Program-made: the position numbers and the translations under genes | Shown: piece after piece, positions 54,234 through 64,000 of the stretch | Position numbering within the stretch: the stretch's first letter is position 1 | Layout of the letters: each line of letters opens with the position of its first letter | From: Saprospiraceae bacterium | GTDB taxonomy: Bacteria > Bacteroidota > Bacteroidia > Chitinophagales > Saprospiraceae | Length of the DNA: 64,000 bases | Reading direction: 5' to 3' | NCBI GenBank assembly: GCA_016715245.1 | Contig: JADKAS010000032.1 | Coordinates: 29,077 to 93,076 of the forward strand | The notes under the pieces: generated by a model | What the model was told of the DNA's origin: nothing | The model's input: the letters and a program-made list of their open reading frames with translations, nothing else | Database searches by the model: none

Positions 54234-56631
54234 TATTCTTTTTCGGCTTTCAAAATATTTTCAATTCCTCTGATTAAAGCATCAGGATTAAATGAGATAC
54301 TGTCAATACCCTCTTCCACCAAAAATCCGGCAAAGCTGGAATATCACTTGGTGCCTGACCACATAGCCCTACCTTAATATGGTTTCGTTTGGCTGCACGG
54401 ATAGTTTCCCTGATCAACCCTTTAACGGCCGGATTTTCTTCGTTAAACAAATAACTGATTAAAGAAGAATCTCTGTCTAAACCAAGGGTAAGCTGTGTAA
54501 GGTCATTCGAACCTATTGAAAATCCGTCAAACAGTTTTCCAAATTCATCCGCCAGCAAAACATTGGATGGAATTTCAACCATTACATAAATTTCCAAACC
54601 GTTTTCTTTTTGCCTCAAACCATTTTTTGCCATTTCTGTCAGGACATTTTTCCCTTCTTCCACCGTTCTGCAAAAAGGAATCATTAGTTTTACGTTGTGC
54701 ATTCCCATTTCGTTTCTCACTTTTTTCATAGCTTCGCATTCTAGTGCAAATCCTTTCTGTAAAATTCACTGTAATACCGGGATGCACCGCGCAAACCTAT
54801 CATCGGGTTTTCTTCATGTGGTTCAAAATATTTACCACCTATAAGATTGGCATATTCATTACTTTTGAAATCGCTCATGCGGACAATCACATCTTTGGGA
54901 TAAAATGCTGCCGCCACTAAAGATACTGCTTCAGCCAGTTTGTCCACAAAATATTTTTTACCGTCGGTGTAACCCTTGGTCAATTCTTTTATATCGGATT
55001 TTATTTTTTCATCCATTACTTTTTCAGTTTCTATTAAGGCTAACGGGTGTATTTTTATACTATTAGAAATGGCAAATTCCAGACGCAACAGGCCTACACC
55101 CTTATTAGGATAATTACTCAATTCGTAGGCGCGGTCGGGGTCAGCGAGTATCAGCATGGGCGCTGTTTTCGGAAAAGGAAGTTGGCTGAAGTCTTGTTCT
55201 TTTACATCCCACTTCAATATATTTTCATATACATTTCCTTCTTTACCTTCGGCACAGGAAACTGTAATTTCCTGACCGTTGTGTATTGTTTCTGTCGCAT
55301 TTCCACAACCTACAACAGCTACGGTTCCCAGTTCTCCGGCAACTATAGCCGCATGGCTGGTTCTGCCTCCTTTATTGGTAATAATAGCAGCTGCCTTTTT
55401 AATATCGGATCCCAATCAGGATTAGTAATATCTGTCACCAGAATTTCTCCTTTTTGTAATTGGTCTCCATCCTGTGGTTTATAAATAATACGGGCTTTGC
55501 CGGAAGCTATTTTATCACCTAAAGCAATTCCTTTGGTCAGGAGTTTTCCTTTTCTTTAAGCGTAAAGATTTCCTGATCTGTTTTTTATTTTTCCCTGTAC
55601 CGTTTCAGGTCTTGCCTGGACTATATACAACTTGTCATTTATTCCGTCTTTCGCCCATTCGATGTCCATGGCTTTTCCGTAGTGTTTTTCAATCGTATAA
55701 CACCATTGAGCAAGCAAAATTACTTCTTCATCAGTCAGTGAAAAGTTTTTCTGTCTGTCTTTTGGTGTATCAATATTTATTATGGTTTTATCTGCCGAAA
55801 CGTCTTCCGTATTTTTAACATAGGTCATGGTGTATTCTTTACGACCACACAATTTTTTCAGTACAGGATTATATTTTTCTTCAAAAAGAGTGGGTTTAAA
55901 CACATGCCATTCATCGGGTGTGACCCGGCCCTGAACAATATTTTCGCCTAATCCCCAGCATCCGTTGATAATAATTACGTTTTGAAATCCACTATCTGGG
56001 TCAATGGTGAAAGCTACACCGGATGAAGCGATATCACTTCTTACCATTTGTTGCACGCCTACAGAAATGGCAATATCTATATTCGTAAATCCCATATCGT
56101 GTCTGTATTTTATGGCGCGATCGGTAAATAAAGAAACATAACAGCGATGTATGGCATCAAGCAATTGTTTTTCACCGCATATATTAAGATATGATTCCAT
56201 TCTGCCCGCAAAACTTGCTGTAGGCAAATCTTCTGATGTAGCACTTGACCGAACGGCTACATTGGGATTATTCATTCCACCTTCATAAGAAAGTGTTTTA
56301 TATGCTTCTGATACAGCGTTACGGATTTCATCGGGCATGGTTCCCGACATAATCAGCGTTCTTGCATTTTCTCCGATGGAATGCAAATTGGAAAATTGAT
56401 CTGTATCCAACTCCAGTAATAAATCATCCAGCTTCTTTCAAGGTTATTTTGTTGACGAAACATTCGGTAGGCATCTGCCGTCAGTGCAAAACCATTGGGA
56501 ACATTGATACCTTTTGGATTCAGGTGGTTGTACATTTCTCCGAGAGATGCATTTTTACCTCCCACTTTGTTGATATCTTTGATACTGATTTCCCGAAAGA
56601 ACAAAACAGGTATAAATTTTTCCATTTTCAT
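54234..56631 (-). CDS. ppsA: phosphoenolpyruvate synthase, frame interrupted at five sites
   Basis: It encodes the PEP synthase layout: N-terminal ATP-grasp (FFREISIKDINKVGGKNASLGEMYNHL, AVRSSATSEDLPTASFAG, DIEWAKDG, VQARPETV), the central His domain (NKGGRTSHAAIVAGELGTVAVVGCG) and a C-terminal PEP/pyruvate-binding barrel (PMIGLRGASRYY, VKLMIPFCRTVEEG, FSIGSNDLTQLTLGLDRDS, CGQAPSD). The repairs are: AA to AAA at 56433; near 55550-55559 (three runs short); A5 to A6 at 55396-55400; A3 to A4 at 54754; T3 to T4 at 54332. The repaired C-terminus reads IPAFAGFLVEEGIDSISFNPDALI. The enzyme makes PEP from pyruvate for gluconeogenesis. Confidence 0.85.
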
Positions 56632-56834
56632 ATTATAACAAAATTGAACAAATAACTTTAAACCAACAGCAAGTTACGTTAAGTTACAGCAAGTTCAGAA
56701 AGACCTGTGTCATATCAAAGCATGATGTAAGTATGTATAAAATGTATTATTTCATCGGTTAGACAGCAAAAATATAAATCAGTAAAACAGAATGTAATGA
56801 AGCTGGTTTTCAGAAGTATAATTCTCTTCTGTTG

Positions 56835-59390
56835 TTATTTTTTATACACTTTTTTTATCCATTTTTCAAGTTCCACAGCATGGAAAACGATAACCGACGC
56901 TCCGATACAAATGCCAAGTTCTTCGAGGGTCAAAGGCTGGGTCTTGAAGATTTTATTCATAAAAGGAAGATAAATCACACCCAATTGAAGTAAAAAAGTG
57001 ATTAACACAGAAATCAGCAAAGGCGGATTACTGAAAATACCCTGTTTATATAAAAAAGTTCTGTCGCTACGTACAGCCAGAACATGACCGAGTTGTGAGA
57101 GAGATAAAACGGTAAACACCATGGTTTGCCAATGTTGAAGGCCATGGTATAATGACCATGCCTGCGTGCCAAGGGTAACACCTGCCATCAGTAATCCTAC
57201 CCAGAGAATATGATACCCAGTCCCATCCGCAAACAAGCTTTCATCCCTTGGGTGTGGATTTCGTTGCATCACATCTGCTTCAGCTTTTTCATTTGCCAAT
57301 GCCAAGGCTGGAAGGCCGTCCGTCACAAGATTTATCCATAATATATGAATAGGAAGTAAAGGAATCGGCATACCCAAAACAGGTGCCAGAAAAATAGTCC
57401 AGATCTCTGCACCGTTGCAAGTCATGATATATTTGACGAACTTTCTTATATTGTCAAATATGCGTCTGCCCTCTTTTACCGCTTTAATGATAGTAGCAAA
57501 ATTATCATCGAGCAATACCATATCTGCAGCTTCTTTGCTCACATCCGTTCCGCTTATTCCCATAGCAACACCTATATTGGCCGCTTTGAGCGATGGGGCA
57601 TCGTTTATTCCATCACCGGTCATCGCTACAAAATGACCTTTTTTTTGTAATGCCCTGATAATTTGCAATTTTTGGTCAGGGGTAACACGTGCGTATACCG
57701 ATATTTTCTCTACCTGTTCGTCAAATGTCTCTTCTGTCGCCTGATGTAATTCCGATCCCGTCATGACGATATCCCGCTCAGTTAAAATTCCGATTTCAGT
57801 AGCAATGGCCCTGGCGGTGGCGGGGTGGTCTCCTGTTATCATTACCGGTCTGATACCTGCAGTTTTGCATTCAGCTACAGCCAGTTTTACTTCTTCACGG
57901 GGAGGGTCAATCAAACCAGCAATACCAGACAGTATAAGGTCTTTTTCAACCGAAGTATAGGAAAAAGGTTCCGGCAACACTTTGACAATACGGTAAGCAT
58001 AAGCAAGAACTCTCTGACCTTGTGTCGCCCATTCTTCAGAATATTGAGATAGGATGAGCTGATTATTTTTATCGGCTAATGCTGCCCCTATTGATTCGTT
58101 TGCCCCTTTGGAAATGATAAGATACTCATCTTTGTAAAAGTGCACAGTAGTCATACATTTTCTGTCAGAATCAAAGGGCAGTTCGGCGACTCTTTTATAA
58201 TTTTCGTGCAATTCCAGATAGTCCTCATATTTTATTTCCTTCAAAACATGCTGCACCAATGCAAGTTCAGTAGATTCTCCAAAAGGTTGTCCGGCCTCAT
58301 TAAATTTAATATCGTGGTTCAGGGCAATACACAAATTCAAAAAGTGATCATACTCTTTTTTATTTCCTTTATTGCCAATCTCTTTTATACTGACCACACT
58401 CATTTTGTTTCTGGTCAGTGTTCCTGTTTTATCGCTGCAGATATAATTTACCGAACCAAGTGTTTCCACCGCAGGTAATTTAAGTACCAGAGCCTGTTTT
58501 TTGGCTAATCGCGAAGCACCTCTTGACAATGCAATGGTAATAAGTGCAGGAAGAGCTTCCGGTATAGCAGCCACAGCCAGACTTATGGACAACAACAAAA
58601 CTTTAAAAGGATCCTCGCCTCTCAGAACTCCTGTGACAAACAAAATAATACAAATCAGAACTATGATGTATGACAGGTTTTTACCAAACTGGGTCATACG
58701 TATCTGCAAAGGGGTCATTGCTTCTTTTTCCTGAAGAAGGTTGGCTATTTTACCTAATTCAGTGTTCATCCCGGTAGCCGTAACCAAACCTTTTGCTCTT
58801 CCGTTGGTGACCAGCGTACCTTTAAAAACCATGTTGATGCGGTCGGCCAAAAGTACGTTGTCTTCCTCTATGTCCACACATTTTTTATCAACGGGAAAAG
58901 ATTCTCCTGTAAGTGACGATTCGTCAATACTCAGATTGAATGACTCCAGAAGGCGTATATCTGCAGGCACCACATTGCCTGCCTCGATGATTACAACATC
59001 GCCAGGCACCAATGTCGTGGATGAAATTATCAATGGCTGAGCATTCCGCAAAACATTGGTATTGGTAATGTTCATTTTTTTCAGCGCTTCCATTGTTTTT
59101 TCTGCCCTGTACTCCTGAACAAAACCCACAATAGCATTGAGCAGAACAATAGCAAGAATAATAATGGTATCTGTTATTATCACCCATGACGCCGGATAAA
59201 ACGGCAGCCAAAATCAATATCAGAATCATAAAATCCTTAAACTGCATTACAAAAGTAACCAGACCGGGTTTTTTTTCCAACACTCGTTCAAACCATACTT
59301 ATTCAAACGTATTTCAGCCTCCTCTGAAGTTAAACCTGAAGGTGTAGTATTCAGATGTTGAATAAGGGTTTGAATAGTCTGTTGGTACAT
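56835..59390 (-). CDS. P-type cation-transporting ATPase (type II), frame interrupted near the N-terminus
   Basis: About 852 residues after repair. The N-terminal cation ATPase region is IQTLIQHLNTTPSGLTSEEAEIRLNKYGLNE. The actuator motif LTGESFPVDK, phosphorylation motif ICSDKTGTLTRNKM, nucleotide-binding motif VMITGDHPATARA and hinge TGDGINDAPSLKAANIGVAMG are all present, with ten hydrophobic helices overall. Type II (SERCA/PMR1-like Ca2+ or Mn2+, or Na+) is likely. Frame repairs are needed at 59183-59185 (GGG to GGGG) and near 59283-59286. It lies upstream of ppsA by 203 bases. The start is at 59390. Confidence 0.88.
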
Positions 59391-59417
59391 TGAAATATTA
59401 CATTATTTCAGTTATTA

Positions 59418-60464
59418 TTAATCTCCCAGCAACTCAGATAAATAACGAAGAGATGGTGTATTGTCGGCAACCAGTTTTACGATACTTATCATGGGAATAA
59501 AAAGAATCATTCCTGCTGCCCCCCACAACATACCACCTGATATGATCATGATAAAAACTACAAGGGTATTGATCTTCAGTCTTTTTCCTACGGCGAGTGG
59601 AAAAATGAGGTAAGCTTCAAGGAGTTGTACGATGCCAAAAACAAACAAAACAGCTATAGGATACCAGATAGAATTTTGCGTCACCCAAACCACCACAACC
59701 GGCAGGAGGGCACCAACCATAATTCCGATATAAGGAATAAAAGTAAGTATCGCGGCTGTAAATCCGAACAATAAAGCGTGGCACACCGATAATGGCGAGA
59801 CCCGCACTGTTGAGAATACCCACAAGAAGATAAACCAGCAGCATTCCTTTTGCAAAATTGTAGTAGGTGAGAATGGTCTCTTTGAGTATTTTATATATAG
59901 CATTGCGTTTGCCCTTTGGAAACATGTAATACAAAGTATTCACCAGTTTATTGCGGTACAATAAAATAAGAAAAGAAAAAATCGGTGTCAATAGTAAAAA
60001 AACAAAACTATCCGTAAAACCGGTAAAGGCACTGCCCAGCAGAGAAAATATTTTATTGCCTGTATTGCCCGCTATATTCTGAATAATTTCCGATTGTTTG
60101 TCAGCACTCAATCCAAGGTTGTCAGCAAGCAGAACACTGACATTTTGTAGTGCTTCAATGACCTTATTATTGATATCAGACCATTCGTATGTCAGTTCGG
60201 CCAGTTGGGCAAAAAGCAGATAGGCCAGACTCCCCAAAAAAATAGTAGCCAGCAGACCAGGGAGGATAATGGTGCCAATACCCGCGGCATTCCTTTATTT
60301 TCCATCCAGCTGCTTACAGGAAATAAAAGAAAACTGATAAGGACTGCAAAACTCAGTGGAATAAACAAAGTGCGTCCCATGTACAAATCAGGCAAATGAG
60401 TACAAAAATACTGTAGAATCTGCAGGATACGGGTGTTTACATTGTGTGTACTGTTTTGTTCCAT
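59418..60464 (-). CDS. AI-2E family (PerM-like) membrane protein, frame interrupted twice
   Basis: About 350 residues. The start MEQNSTHNVNTRILQILQYF at 60464 leads into helices LFIPLSFAVLISFLLFPVSSWMENKGMPR, then (after repair of CCC at 60281-60283) GIGTIILPGLLATIFLGSLAYLLFAQLAEL, the long periplasmic part, and LVYLLVGILNSAGLAIIGVP. A second repair (59780-59781) gives HALLFGFTAAILTFIPYIGIMVGALLPVVVVW and QLLEAYLIFPLAVGKRLKINTLVVFIMIISGGMLWGAAGMILFIPM, family hallmarks. The family is named AI-2E but transport of AI-2 is established for few members. It ends 28 bases upstream of the ATPase start, so one operon is likely. Confidence 0.85.
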
Positions 60465-60639
60465 GATTCTCCTGTTATAATGATATGTAAAATTTGATTT
60501 CCTTTTGCATATTAAAAATAAGGAAAGCATATAGACAAAGTTAGTAAAAATATTCGAGACAACAAAAAGAATGAGAATAAAAATGGAAGGCTTGTTCTGA
60601 TAAGAAGTAACTTATATTAAACACAAAATATTCTGCGTT

Positions 60640-61330
60640 GATTTAACGTCTGCACCTCTGCAGACTCAAAATATTAACCAACGATATGTATTCTGAAACA
60701 CTGCAAAACCCTTTCATTCATGAATAATTGGCTGAAATTTTCTGCAGACACCTTTCATTTTAGTTTGAAAGCTCCATGCAAAGCTGCAGACATCAATAAT
60801 TTCAGTTTGAAGACAGGCGGCAAGAATTTTCATCCTTTCATTTCAGTTTGGAAGCACTCTGCAACGCTGGAAGACACTAATTATTTCAGTTTGTAGACAG
60901 TCTGCAAGAATTTTCAGCCTTTCATTTCAGTTTGAAAGTACTCTGCAACGCTGGGACACCAATTATTTCAGTTTGTAGACAGTCTGCAAGAATTTTCAGC
61001 CTTTCATTTCAGTTTGAAAGCACTCTGCAACGCTGGAGACACCAATTATTTCAGTTTGAAAGCCTCGTGCAATGCTGCGGACACCTTTCATTCATGAATA
61101 ATTGGGTAAATTTTTTCTGCAGAAAAAATATCAGGCTATGATTTCTCAAAAACTTTTGTAGAGAGTAAATAATAGCCGATGATTTGTTTAAATTTTTTGC
61201 AGACACCTAATCATAGGCGATGATTTGGGTTCTGCAATGTTGCAGACCCAAAATAATAGTCGATGATTTGTATTCTGCAACGTTGCAGACTCAAAATATT
61301 GGGTGATGATTTGGTTTCTGCAATAATTGA
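60640..61330. repeat. 83-bp tandem repeats followed by ~50-bp palindromic repeats
   Basis: The 83-bp units are marked by CCTTTCATTT at 60751, 60834, 60918, 61000 and 61083 (periods 83, 84, 82, 83) and contain CTCTGCAACGCTGG and TTATTTCAGTTTG. A second family follows with a GATGATTTG mark and a palindrome TCTGCAACGTTGCAGA (perfect at 61274-61289; a near copy near 61229). No ORF is credible. From 60465 to 60640 nothing is seen. Confidence 0.8.
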
Positions 61331-62140
61331 AACCTAATGTATCGCCCCCTCTATTTCAAGAGAGGGGGTAAGGGCCTGCCTGACTGCCGCCCAAGGCAGG
61401 CAGGTGGAAAGACATAAAACAGTAAAGTTGACTACTCCTGAAATCGTTTTACACTAAAATTTTTCATTTCATTGCTGCGGCAATGAACTGTTATACCCCA
61501 TCCCCGATTTAGCCACAAGCCGTTGTTGTGGTTCCTTCATTACTGAGAGAAATTGTTCACTCAGTTCTCTCCATTCAGTCGAGACCATTCAGTCATCCCT
61601 GCCTTGCGGGCAGGCAGGCTTAAAAAAGGAAGGTGACGCCAAGGTTTGGGTTTGTGATATAATTTAACCGATTAACGACTTTTCAATCAAGGGGGATTGT
61701 ATTACTTTTGTATAATGGACGAAATAAACCTAATGTATTCCTCTTTTTAAGAGAGGGCAAGGGGTGAGTATAAAACCTCTGACTGCCATTTTTAGGTTCA
61801 CAAGCGTTGACTATAATATATCTATAATCGAAATTAGTGCAAATAAAACACATGAAAACTTGTCTGTTATTTGTCTATAACGGTAAAACCAAAGTTTTGA
61901 CAATATTTAATCTCTTTTATCTTTATTACTTTTTCTCGTCTCGTCACCAAAGACGAGACGATGCTAAAAGTAAGCAATCCCAGATAAAAATCGGGAAGGT
62001 CAAAAAAGGCGATTGCTTTGCACCAGTCGTTTTCGGATCTACACGCTACCTCATTTGCCTGTTGTAGCTTTAGTTTAACTGGCTTAAACAAACGTTGCTA
62101 AATTTAACATTTGTACCAAATATGCAAATGACGCGATTTC
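61331..62140. other. gene-poor region with hairpins and a diverged direct repeat
   Basis: A segment of about 55 bases beginning AACCTAATGTAT recurs at 61331 and 61737. GC-rich hairpins occur around 61352-61375 (CCCCCTC/GAGAGGGGG) and 61375-61411 (CCTGCCTG/CAGGCAGG). A 9-bp perfect stem CGTCTCGTC / GACGAGACG lies at 61937-61960. ORFs in this stretch look like chance frames. Confidence 0.6.
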
Positions 62141-63766
62141 TTCCGATAATTCCTGAATCCGCAACTGAGCTGGTTGATTTAAAAGAAATAGTTGGTTTTA
62201 GGTTATTTTGACAATGGAATTTCCTTTACTAAGTGAAGTGCCTTCTTTTTGGTTTCTTTTGGTCTATAGAATAGCTTAGATTGTGGTAAAAAACCAATTA
62301 ATTTAGTACCAGAGACACACTATCCTGTTCAGAGAAGATTTCCGTTTTTTTGCGATCCTTTCTTTGCCTTAGAGGGTTGCGTATACCCTTAGATACCATT
62401 GTCTGGATGCTTTCCAAACTGCTGGAATGACTAGAAATTCTAAAATAAACGTTTCAATTCTGTTGTGAATGTTTACTGTTTTATAAACCTAGATAGATTG
62501 GATGTAACCACGTTGCAAGGTTGGACAAATCCCACTAAAATATAGAATATGTATTTTTTGACAAGTTTGAAAATGGTAGATAAATCCAACCAAAATCGTT
62601 TTTCAAATATCAAATTGCTTCCTCGCCAGCGCCTCTTCGATTATAAAGCAGTTGATAGCTCTCATCCAAGGATGAAGAAAAGTCATTTGTCACAATGGCA
62701 TGATAGTCGCATAAGACTCGTTGGTAAAACTATCTTGTTGGGCTGCCCGTCTTTTCTCAGTTTTTTTTTCTTCGACCAGAGCCTGTATTTATTATCTCTA
62801 TTGCCTTGTTGTGCAAAAGGGTCCGTACTCTCTTTCTTATGAAAAATGCATCTTTTCCCTGTTTTGATCTTTAGTTTTAACTAATCCTCAATCAGGCAAA
62901 ATATTTTCCATAACTGTTTCTGGCCCCGATATAAAAGGATGTAACGTTTGCCTCCACCGAATTTTACAACATCATACTGGAAAAGCGGCATCTGCCCTGA
63001 ATTTGTCAAATCTGAGAGATGTTGTTGTCTTTCAGTTAAATGTTGGAACATCTTTTCCAAGGTATCCAATTGAAAGGCCTTAGCGTCACTATTTCCGTTT
63101 CGTTTTCAATATATAAAACGTTTTGCTCGTTTAAGATACCTACGCTAGGTTGATAGCCATAATCACGCTTGTAGGTCATTTTACACCCTTCTTCCCTTGA
63201 AAATAATGGTGTGTCTCATAATCAAGGACCACACTTCATCTTTATTAAACTACCAAGCTTTGCTTAAGTGACTTAATGTTCATCTCAAAGTCATGGTCGG
63301 TTATACTATACTGGTGTTCTAAGACACCTCGTTTCCGTATTACAAAGATTGGTCAGTACAGTGATCACCCATCCTACGAAGTAAAGTGTCAGGGCTACAT
63401 AAGTTGGATTTGGGATTATTTCCAAATTGGTTTAGTATATATCGGTCTTAGTATCCTCCTCTGCGTAGTTTCACCACAGAAATAAATACTTGAAAAAGAA
63501 TAAAAATATCTCTCTCCAACTATAGGAGGACTTTGGGCTTAAAGAAGGTAAATTATCATATAAAGATTGTCAATTTTCAATTTATCAAATTCTTGAAGAA
63601 CAAAATTTACTCCTCAAATGCGTTAATATTATTGTAATAATGTACTTTCATGACACTTATTGTTATGTCATTTCAATATAGGTGAATAGCGGTGCAAACA
63701 AGTTATGCATCAACATTTTGCCTTTATTTTTTAACAACTAGTTGCGGAATCTAGGAATTATCGGAA
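62141..63766 (-). mobile_element. decayed IS1380-like insertion sequence
   Basis: Imperfect terminal inverted repeats: left 62141-62166 (TTCCGATAATTCC, then TGAATCCGCAACT) and right 63740-63766 (inverse complement of TTCCGATAATTCC with TAGATTCCGCAACT). They enclose a ~1.63-kb element containing a broken transposase on the minus strand. A clear target-site duplication cannot be proven: the flanks TTC/TTC match over only three bases. Confidence 0.75.
62290..63480 (-). pseudogene. degenerate IS1380-family transposase
   Basis: On the minus strand, translated in shifting frames, IS1380-type segments appear in order: SPDTLLRRMGD, DYETHHYFQGKKG, MTYKRDYGYQPSVGILNEQNVLYIENE, GNSDAKAFQLDTLEKMF, YQYDVVKF-like QYDVVKFGGGKRYILLYRGQKQLWKIFCLIED, LKLKIKTGKRCIF, FSSSLDESYQLYNRRGA-like, FDILKNDFGW-like, VIPAVWKASRQWYLRVYATL. 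Stops and frame shifts occur throughout, unlike the single-base pattern elsewhere. The DDE transposase is clearly inactive. The N-terminal third is too decayed to read. Confidence 0.75.
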
Positions 63767-63829
63767 TTCACCCTTATCGCTGGTTTTTGGCCCTTCCAGC
63801 CTATTTGTTTCAACTAGTTTTCATATAAA

Positions 63830-64000
63830 CTAATACCATTCACTCTTTCCTGCCGGAAAGATTTTCAATCTTTCATCATTTCTTCTAGTTTCCAATAGTT
63901 TGGCATCAGCGGCTTTGCGGTCTGATTTGGACAATCTTGGAAGGACTTTCCCATCAATTTTTTTTGTACTTTTCCATAAGGATTTCAATTTGGCTTTTTT
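63830..64000 (-). CDS. C-terminal end of an unidentified gene (partial, runs off right edge)
   Basis: From the window edge, the minus strand encodes 56 residues (KKAKLKSLWKSTKKIDGKVL then PRLSKSDRKAADAKLLETRRNDERLKIFPAGKSEWY) and TAG at 63830-63832. It is rich in Lys/Arg with an R-x-x-D pattern, suggesting a nucleic-acid-binding tail, but the family is not recognised. The start is outside the window. Confidence 0.45.
   Translation of the reverse strand, partial: KKAKLKSLWKSTKKIDGKVLPRLSKSDRKAADAKLLETRRNDERLKIFPAGKSEWY

Noticed and set aside
60751..61110. CRISPR-like array
   Set aside because: The repeated unit is ~83 bp with no unique spacers, and no cas genes are present; the repetition is tandem satellite-like.
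61837..62091. Two overlapping ORFs of ~75 codons on opposite strands
   Set aside because: Both cross a strong hairpin at 61937-61960; no protein motifs, no promoter, and composition does not look coding.
62549..62842. Plus-strand ORF of 97 codons
   Set aside because: It lies antisense to the decayed transposase and shows no motif or promoter.

Overview
The window looks like a chromosomal piece from a member of the Bacteroidota, probably a Saprospiraceae- or Chitinophagales-like lineage (inference). The signs are AT-rich DNA, several secreted proteins ending in type IX secretion (T9SS) sorting domains, TAnnTTTG promoter -7 boxes upstream of many genes, TPR-containing histidine kinases, AraC-type hybrid two-component proteins, and families such as DUF2911, DUF2807, DUF1800/DUF1501 and DUF4956. 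One tRNA (Leu, CAG) and no rRNA were seen.

Layout. 0-3.7 kb (minus): two paralogous small secreted proteins, an outer-membrane-like protein and a T9SS-sorted repeat protein. 3.7-7.7 kb: a small ORF, a TPR histidine kinase plus LuxR-type regulator, and a membrane AraC regulator. 7.7-9.7 kb (minus): a tight four-gene operon (lipoprotein, DoxX, glycogen-binding-like protein, DUF2807) behind a 16-bp palindrome. 10-18.9 kb (plus): DUF2911-TPR protein, EamA permease, a 1-kb satellite-like array, aconitase, MscL, Sua5, an SRPBCC-VOC fusion and a DUF1801 protein. 19-24 kb: the secreted DUF1800/DUF1501 pair and a WG-repeat protein. 24-31 kb: a small gene with its own terminator, tRNA-Leu, a FAS1 lipoprotein, an FNT channel, a K+ channel and a NarL/NarX-type two-component pair. 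31-41.5 kb: a DUF4956-adaptor-TolC operon, a 1113-residue T9SS esterase-like protein, a CHAD protein, small membrane proteins and an MFS permease. 41.6-53.5 kb: a lipoprotein arginine/agmatine deiminase homologue, FkbM methyltransferase, cytochrome c, a large hybrid sensor-regulator, exported RidA, an S33 hydrolase and DUF418. 53.5-60.5 kb: hairpin repeats, a duplicated ATPase tail, PEP synthase, a P-type cation ATPase and an AI-2E permease (all minus). 60.5-64 kb: gene-poor repeats and a decayed IS1380-like element.

An important feature of this sequence is its broken reading frames. I found about 16 frame breaks in nine genes. In nearly every case the frame is restored, and family-conserved residues return, when one base is added to an existing run of identical bases. 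This points to systematic homopolymer under-calling in the assembly rather than true pseudogenes. I therefore annotate those genes as whole units. Two further genes (doxX-like and mscL) have in-frame TAG codons that this cannot explain. The transposase near 63 kb and the ATPase tail at 54.1 kb look genuinely decayed.

The most unusual non-coding signals are a three-hairpin element present twice in inverted orientation (53.6 and 54.0 kb) with a compensatory stem change, and the ~180-bp nested repeat array at 12.4-13.5 kb. The least conventional gene set is the DUF4956-adaptor-TolC operon, which has the outer parts of an efflux system but no recognisable pump.
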